Source: Diprion similis
Lineage: Eukaryota; Arthropoda; Insecta; Hymenoptera; Diprionidae
Direction of reading: 5' to 3'
Length of the DNA: 64,000 nucleotides
Assembly: GCF_021155765.1 (NCBI RefSeq)
Contig: NC_060115.1
Span: 14,152,493-14,216,492 of the forward strand
The position numbers and the translations under genes were made by a program. This document shows, piece by piece, positions 19,857-31,168 of this stretch (position 1 is its first letter; every line of letters begins with the position of its first letter). The notes under the pieces were generated by a model. The model was not told where the DNA came from and ran no database searches. It saw only the letters and a list, made by a program, of their open reading frames with translations.

Positions 19857-20496
19857 ACTGTCTCTTTTTGTAGTTTTTCGATGCCACTAATGCACTTGCT
19901 GCGTCGGTGTCTTCACTCAACCGCGCGTCTTCACGAATCAGTCTTTGCATTAGGTTTTCCACTGTTTGTTTTTCCGGGTCTACACTGTCCCAGGCTGTCT
20001 GTAGCGTACTAAATTTTGCCGTTAGACTCGCTAAGACTTTTGCCATCACTGTAGCATCCGACACATTTTCGCCGATATCTCGAAGCTGCGCCGCCATGTT
20101 TTGGATTTTTGAAACGTGTTGCACTGCTGAGTCTCCCGCGCACATTTTGTATCCGTGGAACTTTTGGAGCAAACCCAATTTGTTTGCTGCTGACTTCTGT
20201 TCATGGATAAGACTAAGTTGGTCCCACATGGCTTTTGCACTCACACACGTTAATACGCTTTGCAGTTGGTCATCTTCCATCGATGATGAAATCAGGAACA
20301 TCGCCTTAGCGTTGTCACGCACCCACAGCTTCGCCTCTGCCTCGTGTCCTTCCACGACCGCCGGCATTACTCGCGTGCCATTTACGACGTCTTGGATCTC
20401 GTTGGCCACAAATAAAGAATTTATTTGGAACTTCCAACCTTGATAATTCGATCCATCAAATTTCTTTACGCTCCGAGCTGAGATTGCTTCAGCCAT
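19855..20496 (-). CDS. copia gag (UBN2-type)
   Basis: The frame is open from 20535, but MAEAISARSVKKFDGSNYQ at 20496 is the more likely start because the copia gag domain begins there. Features: FDGSNYQGWKFQINSLF, the motif of the gag N-terminal domain; CVSAKAMWDQLSLIHEQKS; and a C-terminal half rich in charged helices. It ends in a false stop after KNYKKRQ because of a frameshift, with the zinc knuckle continuing in the next frame. It would form the particle shell around the element RNA. Confidence 0.88.
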   Translation of the reverse strand: MAEAISARSVKKFDGSNYQGWKFQINSLFVANEIQDVVNGTRVMPAVVEGHEAEAKLWVRDNAKAMFLISSSMEDDQLQSVLTCVSAKAMWDQLSLIHEQKSAANKLGLLQKFHGYKMCAGDSAVQHVSKIQNMAAQLRDIGENVSDATVMAKVLASLTAKFSTLQTAWDSVDPEKQTVENLMQRLIREDARLSEDTDAASALVASKNYKKRQ

Positions 20497-20646
20497 CGCA
20501 GATGCAAAAACACTTGCACACGCGGTCCGATACACCTGTTCTCACACGCGACCAAGATGGTCGTTATCACTTTCGCTTCGTGTCTCGCGATACTCCAAAA
20601 CAAGAAACTCACGCTTTTATCCAACAATTCCGCAGGTATATCGTAG

Positions 20647-20661
20647 CCTGGGCCCATAACC
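20647..20661 (-). promoter_or_regulatory. copia primer binding site (internal initiator tRNA-Met)
   Basis: Directly next to the LTR, minus-strand GGTTATGGGCCCAGG is complementary to the anticodon arm of initiator tRNA-Met (CTGGGCCCATAACC), not to its 3' end. Drosophila copia is known to use such an internal tRNA fragment. Confidence 0.85.
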
Positions 20662-20953
20662 TGTTGAGCCAGCCTAAGTTTAACGTGGGATAAAAGGGAC
20701 AGGAGCTCGTATGGGTAGAGATTTTCAATAAATTGTAGAGAACTCAGGACATGTATTGCGTAAGACAAAGATAACTTTCTTTTTATTTTATTTTGCACGT
20801 GGCTATCTCTAAGAGGCTCGGACAATTACTACTGCAGCGCACATTTAGTTTGCGACTGCTGCCGATCCGAACATACCCGAGCTTTGCCGACCGACATTCG
20901 GCTCTCGGCGCTTCACGCATTCACACTCTCAAGCACGAATAACATTCTCAACA
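20662..20953 (-). repeat. copia 5' LTR
   Basis: 292 bp, identical to 16071-16362 except one T/C difference (GAGCTTGT versus GAGCTCGT) in my reading. Confidence 0.95.
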
Positions 20954-20958
20954 ATATG

Positions 20959-21414
20959 AAACAATAATACTTGAATTCATTGGTTCAGCTCCTGCGTTAC
21001 TTTTGATGCTCAAATTTTACGTTTTCCTTCTAACCTTCTATCTTTCTAACTAATTTCTGCAAAATGAATCTAAGTTAGGTCTCTAGACGAGTGACACCTC
21101 TCAAAATATCGTGAGTCAGACGGCGTGCGCCGGTATTCTGCTGCTTGAGCCCTTCTGTGCTCCTCCTTTTATACCTGCGGGGCATCGCTTGGTCACGCTG
21201 CGATGCTGTCGCTTCTTTTGTCCGTGTGGCTTTCGTCCCTCTTCCGGTTGTCTGCTGCGTGCGTGGTGTTTTGGTGTTTTTGCCCTGTCTGGTCTCGTCG
21301 TTGCGTCGTGTTTATGGTCACCCACCTTCGGGTGTTCTGGTCCGTGTCCTTGTCCGTCGTATGTATTGATATCAGCTGTGGCCCGAGAGTTAGGCTGACG
21401 GCTGTCTCGTTACA
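20959..21414 (+). repeat. solo LTR (1.08 kb), right part
   Basis: Continuation of 15449-16070 beyond the copia insertion, ending GTCTCGTTACA followed by ATAT (21415-21418). The left and right ATAT form a 4-bp target duplication. Small ORFs at 21111-21445 have no recognised content. Confidence 0.7.
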
Positions 21415-22244
21415 ATATGTAACTAGGCAAAAAGGTATACTATAAATTAATGTAAACTAATATTCAATGAACGGCGGACGGCCGGTACTGGTATGTATAT
21501 ATCGAGACGGTATATATATATCGGAATGGTATATATGTATAACAATGAAAAGGGTACACTATAAATTATGGTATACTATGGTATACTAGTATTTACATCC
21601 TTTGCTGATGTTCACCTCAAATAACTTTTGAAGGAGTAGACTTATCGTAAAATGACAGGGGACCTTTTTTGTAGAACGTTCACTTTCTTACGAAAACATG
21701 TGTATGAATTTTCTGTACGACGCGTCGTTATCTAGTTATAAAAATCGCAAGGAGCAAGAACCATTTTTGCCATGTTATTCGTATGGAAATTAGAAAATCG
21801 TGATGAGGCACCTCTAAATATCATTATTCAAATCTGAAATTTTTATGCTATCTCTTATTCGTCATTTTGAACAATATTTTCAGTATACCATTAAAAAAAA
21901 ATAGTCAATTTGTTTGATACAGTCAAATATATACTATATTAGGGTGCTTCATTTCAAACGAACATTTTTTTTTTCGCTTACACATAAAAATTTTGTTCCT
22001 TCTATCGAAAAAGAAATTCCCTGAAAATTTGAGCCCTTAATCTTAATTTTAAGTGGTTCCTCTCGATCGATGTATATTTCCCACTTAAATAACATGTAAT
22101 TCATGATTTTTTTAGTTCAAATTAACAAAGCTTCGTTTGATTTCATGGTATTTCATTGCGATTAGTCAGAATTTGTAGTATATTAGTGACTCTTTGAAAG
22201 TACCCACTAACATTTTTTTGTACTTGAACCCGTCTCATATATAT
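21415..22244. other. background sequence, no gene seen
   Basis: 21415-21600 matches the minisatellite-like background at 1358-1535. From about 21640 the sequence is AT-rich and shares short blocks (GATGAGGCACCTCTAAATAT, TTTTTTTTTTCGCTTACACA) with the inverted repeats of the transposon at 23335-27158, suggesting a very old related element. No coding sequence is evident. Confidence 0.4.
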
Positions 22245-23326
22245 TGTAACGTGACCGGTGACGGATTACATTACATCCTAGTCACCGGCTGAGAACCCCC
22301 AGCGGCAGCCGCGGACTGACCACCATAGACGAGAGAGACCAACGGTAACGAGACAGACTCTATCAACAGTACTGACCGTAGACCGACAGGGGGACGACGC
22401 GATGACCAGGACCCGCAACAATAGCAGCGCGCGGAAACAAATATTTGACCGGCGAAACGTGACCAAGCAGCAGACCTGAGACAACCGAGCCGGCTTACTC
22501 AAATCATTCTCGATAAAACGACTTCAGATCTGTGGTCTCATAACCCGGCTGTTATTATAGGCGTTCTTGTGTATAGTTTCATCGAAATATTCAAATCAAT
22601 TCACGGCAATCAGATTTGAACTAAATTTCGGATCAAATTAATTTCCTTTTATTTTTGTTAATATCATCTTCATATTCATTTTTTCTTTTCCTTATATTTT
22701 GTTTTGATTTCATTATTACTAAAGATATAACTGAATAAGATCCACGTATAGAATAGAAATCCACAAAGTGGTGGAGAATAATGCTAAGGCAACTAGTCGG
22801 CATTCACCTGTAATATTAAATTATAATTCCGATATGCTTTTAGAGTATAAGTTGTATATATTTTGATTAAATTATATTATAGTCAGTTTTACAATCTTGA
22901 ATCCCTGGACTCGACTTCATTCGACGGCAAACTACTAACAAATCAATCTAGCCAGGGAAGGGCAACGGATAAAACCCGCGCCAAATTCAGGGAATAACAA
23001 AACAATTAGCAAGGGAAGAGCAACGGATAAAACCCGCGCCAAGCTGAGGTGTTAACAGAGAGGGACGAGCAACGGATGAAACCCGCGCCTAGATCAGGGA
23101 TAACACACTAACCCCTAGTTTAGGAGCAACGAGTAAAAACCGCGCTCAAGAATAGCAACGGATAAAACCCGAGCTGAGATAGATCACACATCACGCTAAC
23201 TCAATAGCCTTGTACTGTCTGACATAGTGGATGTCCTTTTTAAGATATTAATGTAAAGTAACTTGACGAATTATATTGGACAAAGACTACTCACCGGCGC
23301 ACTGTCGGCACTGCAGCTAGCTTACA
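22245..23326 (+). repeat. solo LTR (1,082 bp)
   Basis: Starts TGTAACGTGACCGG and ends CAGCTAGCTTACA, flanked on both sides by ATAT (22241-22244, 23327-23330). No internal protein-coding sequence. It contains an array of related 21-bp motifs in its last third. Confidence 0.7.
22962..23175 (+). repeat. five-copy motif array inside the solo LTR
   Basis: GCAACGGATAAAACCCGCGC-like motifs start at 22962, 23020, 23069, 23125 and 23155, with unrelated spacers of uneven length. The last two copies are diverged. Confidence 0.75.
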
Positions 23327-23334
23327 ATATATAT

Positions 23335-23664
23335 ATTAGACTGTTTCAAAATAAATCGATAATTTTTTTTTTCGCTTTACACAATCTTAAACGATACTTG
23401 GACATAAAAAAATAATCCTCGCGAAAGAGGGGCCCTGTCATTAATATTTAGAGGTGTCTCATCGCACTTTTGTATTTTTTATTTCGTTAATACGTAAATA
23501 ATTAATTTTCGTAATACGTAATTAATGGATCAAACATTTTTCTTGTCCTAAAATGATAAATATATTCCAAACTTATGTATAAATACTGAATATACTAGAA
23601 AAAATGATTCTGATGATCGCAGCAACAATTATTGATCGATATATACGTCGATAAATGCAAAAAA
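23335..23664 (+). repeat. left terminal inverted repeat
   Basis: Mirror of 26829-27158 with near identity over about 330 bp, including the TTTTTTTTTTCGCTTTACAC and GAGGTGTCTCATCGCACTTT blocks. Confidence 0.92.
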
Positions 23665-23768
23665 TTAAACAAAAATACAAGATTCTCCGTAAAAATGAAT
23701 TTTTTATTATCGTCAATAATCTTCAATGAATACATTCATTGATACGCTGTTACGATAATCATTTTCGA

Positions 23769-26561
23769 CTACAAAAAACTTGACTTATTGCAATTGGGGT
23801 TTTTTTTTCTATGGTCTTGAACTATTTGGAACAAATATTGTTTTTGTTCCTCATTTTTCGTTAACAAATTATTATATTCCTCGACAAGGGCTACTCCACG
23901 TTCAGCTGAATCATTTACTACTTTCATTTGTGAGAAAACCCTTAAGCACGTTTGAAAGCTTTCAGTAGATTCCCATTGTTCGAGAGGCTCATCCAGGAAA
24001 TCATGGGGCAATTCACATCGTTGAAATAAGCGCCTCGACTTTTGAGTGATGAAATGACTTATGTCAATTTCAGGCAGTGTTTGACACTCGCTATCACTCA
24101 GGGCAATGCGCGTTTGATTCTTTGATGTACTCTCACGTGTCCTTAAGGCTATTAACATATTTTGTTTCACATCCATAGGAACCATTGAATCGAAAAAAGC
24201 TAATGCTGCCAGCTCTTCATTTAGATACCATAGATGCCCCTTGATTTTTTTTAGAGCTGCTGCCGAGACGTCAGGATTAATCGTTTGGAACTTGATTAAA
24301 TTTTGCATCAATTGCAAATCGTGGTTAGGAGCTTTAATCCCATCAGGGGCAGAAAACCATATGTTCACGTAGAAATTAACGATGAAAATGCATATGTGAC
24401 GCAAACTTTCAACATCGCGAGAGTTCTTCGACTTTAAAAAAAATTGATCTCTAAAAAGAAATATTTTTAAGCAATAAATGGCTTTCGCGAGCCATCTAGC
24501 ATGATGATTGGCACCAGGTTGTTTGAACTTGATATCTCGAGGTGGTTTCGAACCCAAGAAGATGCATGACAATTCTAAGAATTCTCGATAATCATTCCGA
24601 GGATGAGAGATCTATAAAGAAAAGGAGCACGAAATTGCCACGAGTTACAAAACTATATATTGTGATAATAAATCAAAATCTAGTTGAGAAAATAAATAGT
24701 AATTGTTATTACTATTATTACCTGAAATTGCTCAAAAATGAATTCTAGAATATTTTCTCTTGTCTCTCTCAGTATATCAGCCACGGTTGGATCATCCATT
24801 CCCGTCTTGTACTGAGTTTTATCAAAATTATCCCACTCTTTTTTAAAGCGCTGAAAAATTGCTACATTTGGGCCGGATGTGCCTTTCCAATATGTTTCTA
24901 CCACATTTCTGAGAATAATTCCGGCGATGTGGTGACGGCAGGCCAAGTGTAGGAATGTTTTATTCAGATGTTTTTCCAGTAAATGGCATGTTCCATTTTC
25001 ACGTCCTATAAGCAATTAGTTTATTATTGGCATATAGTGATAGAATTTTTTTAATTATTGAAATGATTTTTTGCCCTTAATGACTAAGTTGTGTCCTTTC
25101 AAATTTTAATCGATATTACGTCAATTTTTACCTGTATTTGAGCTAGTTGTGTCAAAACACAAAGCTTTTACTCGAGGCATAAGATTCCATTCGTTCAGAC
25201 ACTCGATGATTGCTTTTGAAGCGTTTATCCCTGATCCTGTATCCAGAGCAGGAACACCGAGCAATTGCTCAGTATCAAGCCCCGTAATGACAACAGGCAA
25301 TCGATCGACTTGTCCATTGCAGTCGATATTCGGTAATAGTTTTGTGTCCCAATGCAGGACTAGAAAATTCGCTGCGTGGAGATTGTTTTTCAATTGCGCA
25401 GCCATTTTTGATCTATATTCTATACGCTTTCTGTGGATGGTCAAGTGGCTGATGGAATACTCAGCTACATCATGTCCAAGGCTTTGGAGGACTGCTCCTA
25501 TGACGTGCATAGCATTTCGGCTACTCAAGCCTACTCGATCACAAGTTGCGGATATTTGATCAGTGATCACTTTCTTCCTTGGTGTGGATGATGATGGTTG
25601 ATCGAGTTCAGCTTCAAAATTTGAAATCGTTCTTTTTATTCCATGACTTTGATTTGAATCGATACTCGAGACCGATAATTGACTCAATGTTTGACTCAAT
25701 TCTGCAAAATAAAATATCCATTATGCATTCTGATATCATTGCAATCATAACTATTTATTTTATAATTTTCATCGCTTTATATTCTACTTGTATTATACTT
25801 TGTATTTTTTAGCTTGATATTTACGAGTGATCTATGATTTTTATAGAAATAAATACAAAATAAAATTGAAAAAAATCCACAGTTTATAAAAGCCCAATAT
25901 TGATCAATTTTTCGTTTCTTGGCAAAAAATAATATTATTAGTAAACATTACCTTGAGTCTCGTTATCGATGATGTCATCTTGGGATTCTCTCGTAGCTTC
26001 TCGATGATCAAAATCTTTGGGGTTATCATCATCCTGACCAGATATATTTTCGTCCGGTTTCTTCTTTTTGGATTTAATAACTGAATCATTCTCAGTTGTT
26101 GCCGATGAACTTTGCGAACGATTGCCTTGACGGCGCAAAATTCGCTCTGTGGCAAAGAGCAATCGTTGTTCGTTGCTCAATGTCTTCATTACATTATTGC
26201 TTCCGATATGAAATACGGAATCCAATTTTTGTTTGAACGATATTTCTTTTATTTGCTGCGCTCTTGAATTTTTTCGCAGACGATTCTTTTGGAGCCGATT
26301 CCAAACGTTGCGGAGTTTTTCTAATTTGAGAGTAGCGTACTGTTCTCGGCACGTTGGAATGTTTGCTTGAGTCCAAAACAATTGCACTTCTCTAATAGTG
26401 AGGACTGCACTTTTCCGAATTGTCGTTTTACCTTGGTAATGATGATGAAAAAACAATTGCAAAACTTGCCGAGTTGTCGGTAACTTGCACGTATTAATTT
26501 GTGCCGAGGGTGAACCGATCAAATATATGTTTTTTGTATTGTTCGCCATTGTTGTCACCAA
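23769..26561 (-). CDS. four-exon transposase-like protein, 768 residues
   Basis: Exons 26561-25952, 25701-25132, 25005-24722 and 24611-23769 join in frame; all three introns have GT donors (CTCAAG|gtaatg, ATACAG|gtaaaa, TTTCAG|gtaata) and AG acceptors, and the total is 2,307 nt with one stop. The N-terminus (YLIGSPSAQINTCKLPTT..VLQLFF..FWTQANIPT) and an acidic/basic linker precede a core with LHWDTKLLP (about residue 322), ALCFDTTSSNTG (about 387) and LACRHHIAGIILRNVVETYW, then PGANHHARWLAKAIYCLKIF. The two Asp boxes and the CxxH motif resemble hAT-like DDE transposases. I remember similar uncharacterised proteins from many arthropods but no family name. No disruption seen, so it may be functional. 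Confidence 0.82.
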
Positions 26562-26828
26562 TATAGCAGGACGAGACGAGTTTTTGCAGGTCGAGACGAT
26601 GAAAAATCAAGTCGTCACGTCGCGACGACAGCGCCATCGACGTTCAGCCGTACAAACCAGCCGCTCCGCCGGTAAAAAAAAATCCCTGATGTATCGGTTG
26701 CGAAAAATGCGTTTGTATATGAATAAATATATGTTTCTAAACATCGGGTGGTTGTAATAGAATTATGTTTTAAATGAAAATCATTCAGAAAATTCATTTT
26801 TACGGGGATTTTTTTTTTGTTTTTTTGT

Positions 26829-27158
26829 TTTTTGCATTTATCGATGTATATATCGATCGATAATTGTTGCTGCGATCATCAGAATCATTTTTTCTAGTAT
26901 ATTCAGTATTTATACATAAGTTTGGAATATATTTATCATTTTAGGACAAGAAAAATGTTTGATCCATTAATTACGTATTACGAAAATTAATTATTTACGT
27001 ATTAACGAAATAAAAAATACAAAAGTGCGATGAGACACCTCTAAATATTTAATGACAGGGCCCCTCTTTCGCGAGGATTATTTTTTTATGTCCAAGTATC
27101 GTTTAAGATTGTGTAAAGCGAAAAAAAAAATTATCGATTTATTTTGAAACAGTCTAAT
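26829..27158 (-). repeat. right terminal inverted repeat
   Basis: Complement of the left repeat at 23335-23664. Confidence 0.92.
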
Positions 27159-27189
27159 ATATATATTGTATATATATATTGTATATATA

Positions 27190-29878
27190 CCGGGACCATC
27201 TCTAGAAACTAAACAGGAACTGCGCATGCGCCAAATGATTCAATTTCATTGGTCAGAGAAATTGCCCCGCGGAGTAATTTTCGTCAGCTAACCAAGGCGA
27301 CCAACGTACACGAAATGTGACAAGGCTCTGAATATCTCGAGCGTAAAGTAGCGTATTGAGGTTATGTTGATATTTATTCCTACTTATCGTGAATTTTCTA
27401 CGAAAAGTGTCATTCAGCAATACCGTAGTTGATATTAGAAGATATTTAATCGACACAATAAAGGCGTCAATGGAGAAACAAATATCAAAAGCTACAGAAA
27501 TTGGATCAGTTATTTATTGAAAGAAGAAATCTGAAATTAAATGTGGAACGTCATCAACGAGTGGGAGTCTAGACAAACTGAGGCAGGTAAGTAAAAATAT
27601 TGTTTATTTCAAACAGATTCTTTATTTACATAAAATTACAAATAAATGGATTGTTGAAACCCAGTAGAAGGTTGCTCCAGAGTAGATTTGTTACAGTGCA
27701 GTGCTCCGGAAGCCAGTAATCAGTGCCAATGAACATGAAATATTAAAATAAAATCAGTAACAAGGAATAAAAGAAATAGTGTATCTTGAAACACAAAGCT
27801 TAGGAGTGCAAAAAGTAGCAATTCGTTTTTCTGTCGCAATTTATTGAAAATTAGTGGTATTCAAAACAATTAGAAGCTCTTGTCTGATGATAATATCTTT
27901 TAATATTTTCAGGTGGGAAACAAACATCATCGAAGCGAGACTAAAGTTGTCAGGCGTTGAAGCGTGTAAGTAAATTTCTGATACTATGATATTTGCATAT
28001 TACAATATTTTCACATGTATTCAATGATAAAATTCGTTTGTTCTGACAGACTTGAAGTTTCAAGTTTGGATAATAGGATGAAAATCATAGCTTACCTGAT
28101 GGTCAAAACGTTTTGGTGGCTAGGACCCTAGTTTCTCGATTGGTGCCACCGTTCCAACCATCGAACCTGGTTGTTCCGTTGTTCCATTAGACAACAGATC
28201 CGAAGGAATTTCTTCTGGTCATCGCCACCTTCTGAACATCAGTCGTGGCAAAATTGAAGAGCACGACACACTACAGATCATGGTGTTTGAATATTCCATC
28301 ATTTTAGATCTATCGAGCCAATAGTAAAAAGTTTGTTATTCAACAATTGCTGCTAACTAATTTTACAGAGCAATCATTCCGTGCACCATTGTAATCCAAG
28401 CAGTATTATTGGCCCGCATTATTTTTCAGATGTTATTTTCGGCAGTTTTGATATTTTATTTTTCACTCTCTTGGTATTCAATTCAGATGAATAGTGTTTC
28501 AAGTGTTAAATCAGATTCCAAGGATGAATTTTGATGTGTAAACTGAACCAATCTCAATCTAAAAATGTTGGATAACTTCAGTTGAAAATGTCTTTAAAAT
28601 CAATATTAATCGACAGTATCATCTGACTAGCTAGTTGCAGCTATCATCCGTGCTTGAGCCTCGTTCAACCCCAGCAAGGTCTAAGGAATGCATTCACTTA
28701 CTAGTACACATTACAAATGATCACTTTGTCTACAATAGGACTTACTTGCTGGCTAACTTTTTTATGATGAATCTTTATCAGGGAGTCATCCGGTAACTTA
28801 TTGAAAGCTTGAAACCAGATTCAATTTTATACTCTTACAATGGTCCTTCATTGAAACTGAGAGTTTGTGAATCTCCATTTATTACAATTAATTCTGCATC
28901 CCATGTTAACACTGTTCGAAACAAAAAATCTCATCCTAAGATTGGAAATGGAATCTGCAATGCAAAAGTTATCTAGTGGCACAAGTTAAAAACAAAGAAC
29001 CTTATAACGGTTTCTGCGACAGAGGGATTCCTTCCGGATATTCATGTTACTGGATGATGTTCGGAGCACTATGAACAAGATATTGTATTGGATTTAGGTT
29101 TAAGTAAATATTTTCATGGACTTCAGTGAAAATTAGATATTCATTTGTTTCAAAGGAACAAGGGGTACAATGTTGAATCCGATAAGTCAATATTTTCATA
29201 TGAATGTTCTGAACATTACTCTAAAACATGATTATCCTTAAAGTTAATTACTGAGGCACATTTTGAAAATGTTGATTTTTAACTTGTGTCACAGAATGTT
29301 TCTGAGTTTTACTCTTCGGATTAGATTTCTTTAGATTAGATTTGAAATTGAAAGAAACCGTAAGATCTACAACTTCCTTTTCCAACCAACAAAAGTGGCC
29401 GATGATCTCTGCATGTGTCATGAATTGAATGGGAAGAGAAGACATCAGCTAACAGCAGAGATGCTATTATTTTGGCTGTATTTTCTGTTGAAAGAAAAAA
29501 ATTTCATTGTTATTCTTAATGTATGAAGTAATGAAAATGATTGAATAAATTGTCCCCACCTACCTGCTTCGTTTCTTCCAAGCACCCAACATTTGAACAG
29601 ATTTCTTGTTTCAATCGAATAGGACGAATTTTCAAAGAGCATCAGCATTAAATTCCGACCGTTCTTTGAACAATCAATTTTCAATAATAAATGCTTCCCA
29701 AGCCTTTCCGAGTGACTATCTCAATGACTTGAGATTCTAACCTCAAAAATGCATGTGAACTACACCGCCGACAGAAACAGAGTTTGACAGCAAGGTCTCG
29801 GGGTGGCCAGACTGCACGGACGGCGGATTTAAATTCGCGCATGCGCAGTTCCTGTTTAGTTTCTAGAGATGGTCCCGG
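27190..29878. mobile_element. 2.7-kb TIR element, copy 1
   Basis: Perfect inverted ends of about 42 bp: CCGGGACCATCTCTAGAAAC... at 27190 and its complement at 29878, continuing through GCGCATGCGC. Flanks read TATA on both sides (TA or TATA duplication). A second copy is split across 31221-44001. Short ORFs on both strands (such as 27253-27456 and 29248-29684) are partly shared between the copies but show no transposase motif. CAG|GTAAGT-like sites near 27589 and 27966 hint at former introns. Probably non-autonomous. Confidence 0.8.
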
Positions 29879-29885
29879 TATATAT

Positions 29886-31168
29886 TGCGACCCGTCAATC
29901 GATGCACGCCTACTGAGGATCGTGTCAGCAGCAAGGATGAGGACAAATGAGGCTTACGATACGTCACGAAATTAAGGAATGGTTGAATCGGTGAATCAGG
30001 CTGCAAAGTAATAATTCTCCGAAATAAGCAGGAGGAAAATTTGTTGGACGCCAGGTACGCTGTACCACGATACCCATGCGGGGTAAAAGTGACAGAAAAA
30101 TTCGGGAACAAAATTAGGGACGTTAGTAATTAGTTAGGCTCGTCGAAATGGTCGTTGAATAAATTAATAGGCCACACGAAAACCCGAGATACGGAAAATT
30201 ACGACCCAAACGGTCACCAACGAGCGGTAACAAAAGCTCACTTACGTTAGTAGAACGGGATCGGTGTCTCACACACAATAATTATAATCCTGGTTAATAG
30301 TTTATGACACAGACTCACTGAACGACACAAAAAGGAACGGGAATAAACGATAAAAATACGGTAACGATGAAAAAGGTAAGGGAACGATATACGATAACGG
30401 AACGCTAACAGCAAAAAAGGCAGCAAGACCAAAACACGTCTGATCAGACCAAGTCAAGATGCAGAAGTAAGTCGTTGGGGACTCTTCCGCGCAGCGTCGT
30501 TGTTGCAACGGCGTTGTCTGCCGAACTTCTTAGGCAGTTGGCAGCACCTCCTGGGCATGATTTTTGGCAGGCCTCGCAGCACACGCAGCTTTCGCCGTGC
30601 CTAACCCCTTCAAGATGCGTGGGCGGTACTTTCAGCGGTACTGAGCCAGTAGAGTGCTCTTTAATGTTCCCAAGGTTGTTGGTAAACATCAGGTTACGGC
30701 CGTGGACATCCCTCATGAATAATCTGGCCGAATTTTAATTTCTTCGGACCAGGGCGACGAAACAGCTGAGTGGGCATGTCGTTCAGGCGAGCCGATTCGC
30801 TCGCATTTCTCGGCTCCGTGGATGCTGTTGTAGGCGGCAGCCTCGTAGCTCTCGGGAACGTATGCGGGGGAGGCACGGGTACTAACTGCGAGGCGTTGAG
30901 CCACCTGCCAGGATGGTTTCATCTTTGTAGATGTACCCTCGGAGTTGGATTGTCGGTAGCTGCTCTTTTCCCTCCTCTCTCTCTCCGCCTTTATCGCTCA
31001 GGATAGCTCGGGATAGGTGGGAAAAAAGGGAAACAAAATCGAAAGAAATTAGTAACAGAACTTAAAATTACATATATGACCATATCGACTGCCAATAATC
31101 CTTGCTGCCTTTTCACGATAACGGGGATATCGGAGGTCATATAACGCGATGCAAATCGCCGTGTTACA
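29886..31168. repeat. LTR-like repeat, copy 2
   Basis: From 30074 on it matches 238-1357. It starts TGCGACCCGTCAATC after ATAT (29882-29885) and ends GTGTTACA before ATAT (31169-31172), consistent with a solo LTR and a 4-bp duplication. The first 190 bases are not shared with copy 1. No gene recognised. Confidence 0.55.

Larger units (their letters stand above)
16071..20953 (-). mobile_element. copia LTR retrotransposon, nearly complete
   Basis: A Ty1/copia element of 4,883 bp with 292-bp LTRs, a perfect 5-bp target duplication ATATG (16066-16070, 20954-20958), a primer site against initiator tRNA, and the copia gene order gag, protease, integrase, RT, RNase H. The two LTRs differ at only one position that I can see, so the insertion is recent. 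The coding region carries one frameshift and two in-frame stops. Confidence 0.95.
23335..27158 (-). mobile_element. DNA transposon with 330-bp inverted repeats and spliced transposase
   Basis: The outer ends are ATTAGACTGTTTCAAAATAA and its complement. The inverted repeats run about 330 bp (23335-23664 and 26829-27158) and differ at only a few positions. Between them lies a four-exon minus-strand gene. The element sits in a TA repeat, so the target duplication cannot be read (ATATATAT on both sides is compatible with several lengths). Superfamily: the encoded protein looks RNase H-like with hAT-like features, but hAT elements usually have short inverted repeats. Confidence 0.85.

Noticed and set aside
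21111..21445. Hydrophobic and cysteine-rich ORFs near the right end of a solo LTR
   Set aside because: Overlapping in several frames and located inside LTR sequence; composition effect.
22962..23175. Repeat-spacer pattern resembling a CRISPR array
   Set aside because: Repeats are diverged, spacers range from about 10 to 37 bp, the sequence is inside a eukaryotic solo LTR and there are no cas genes.
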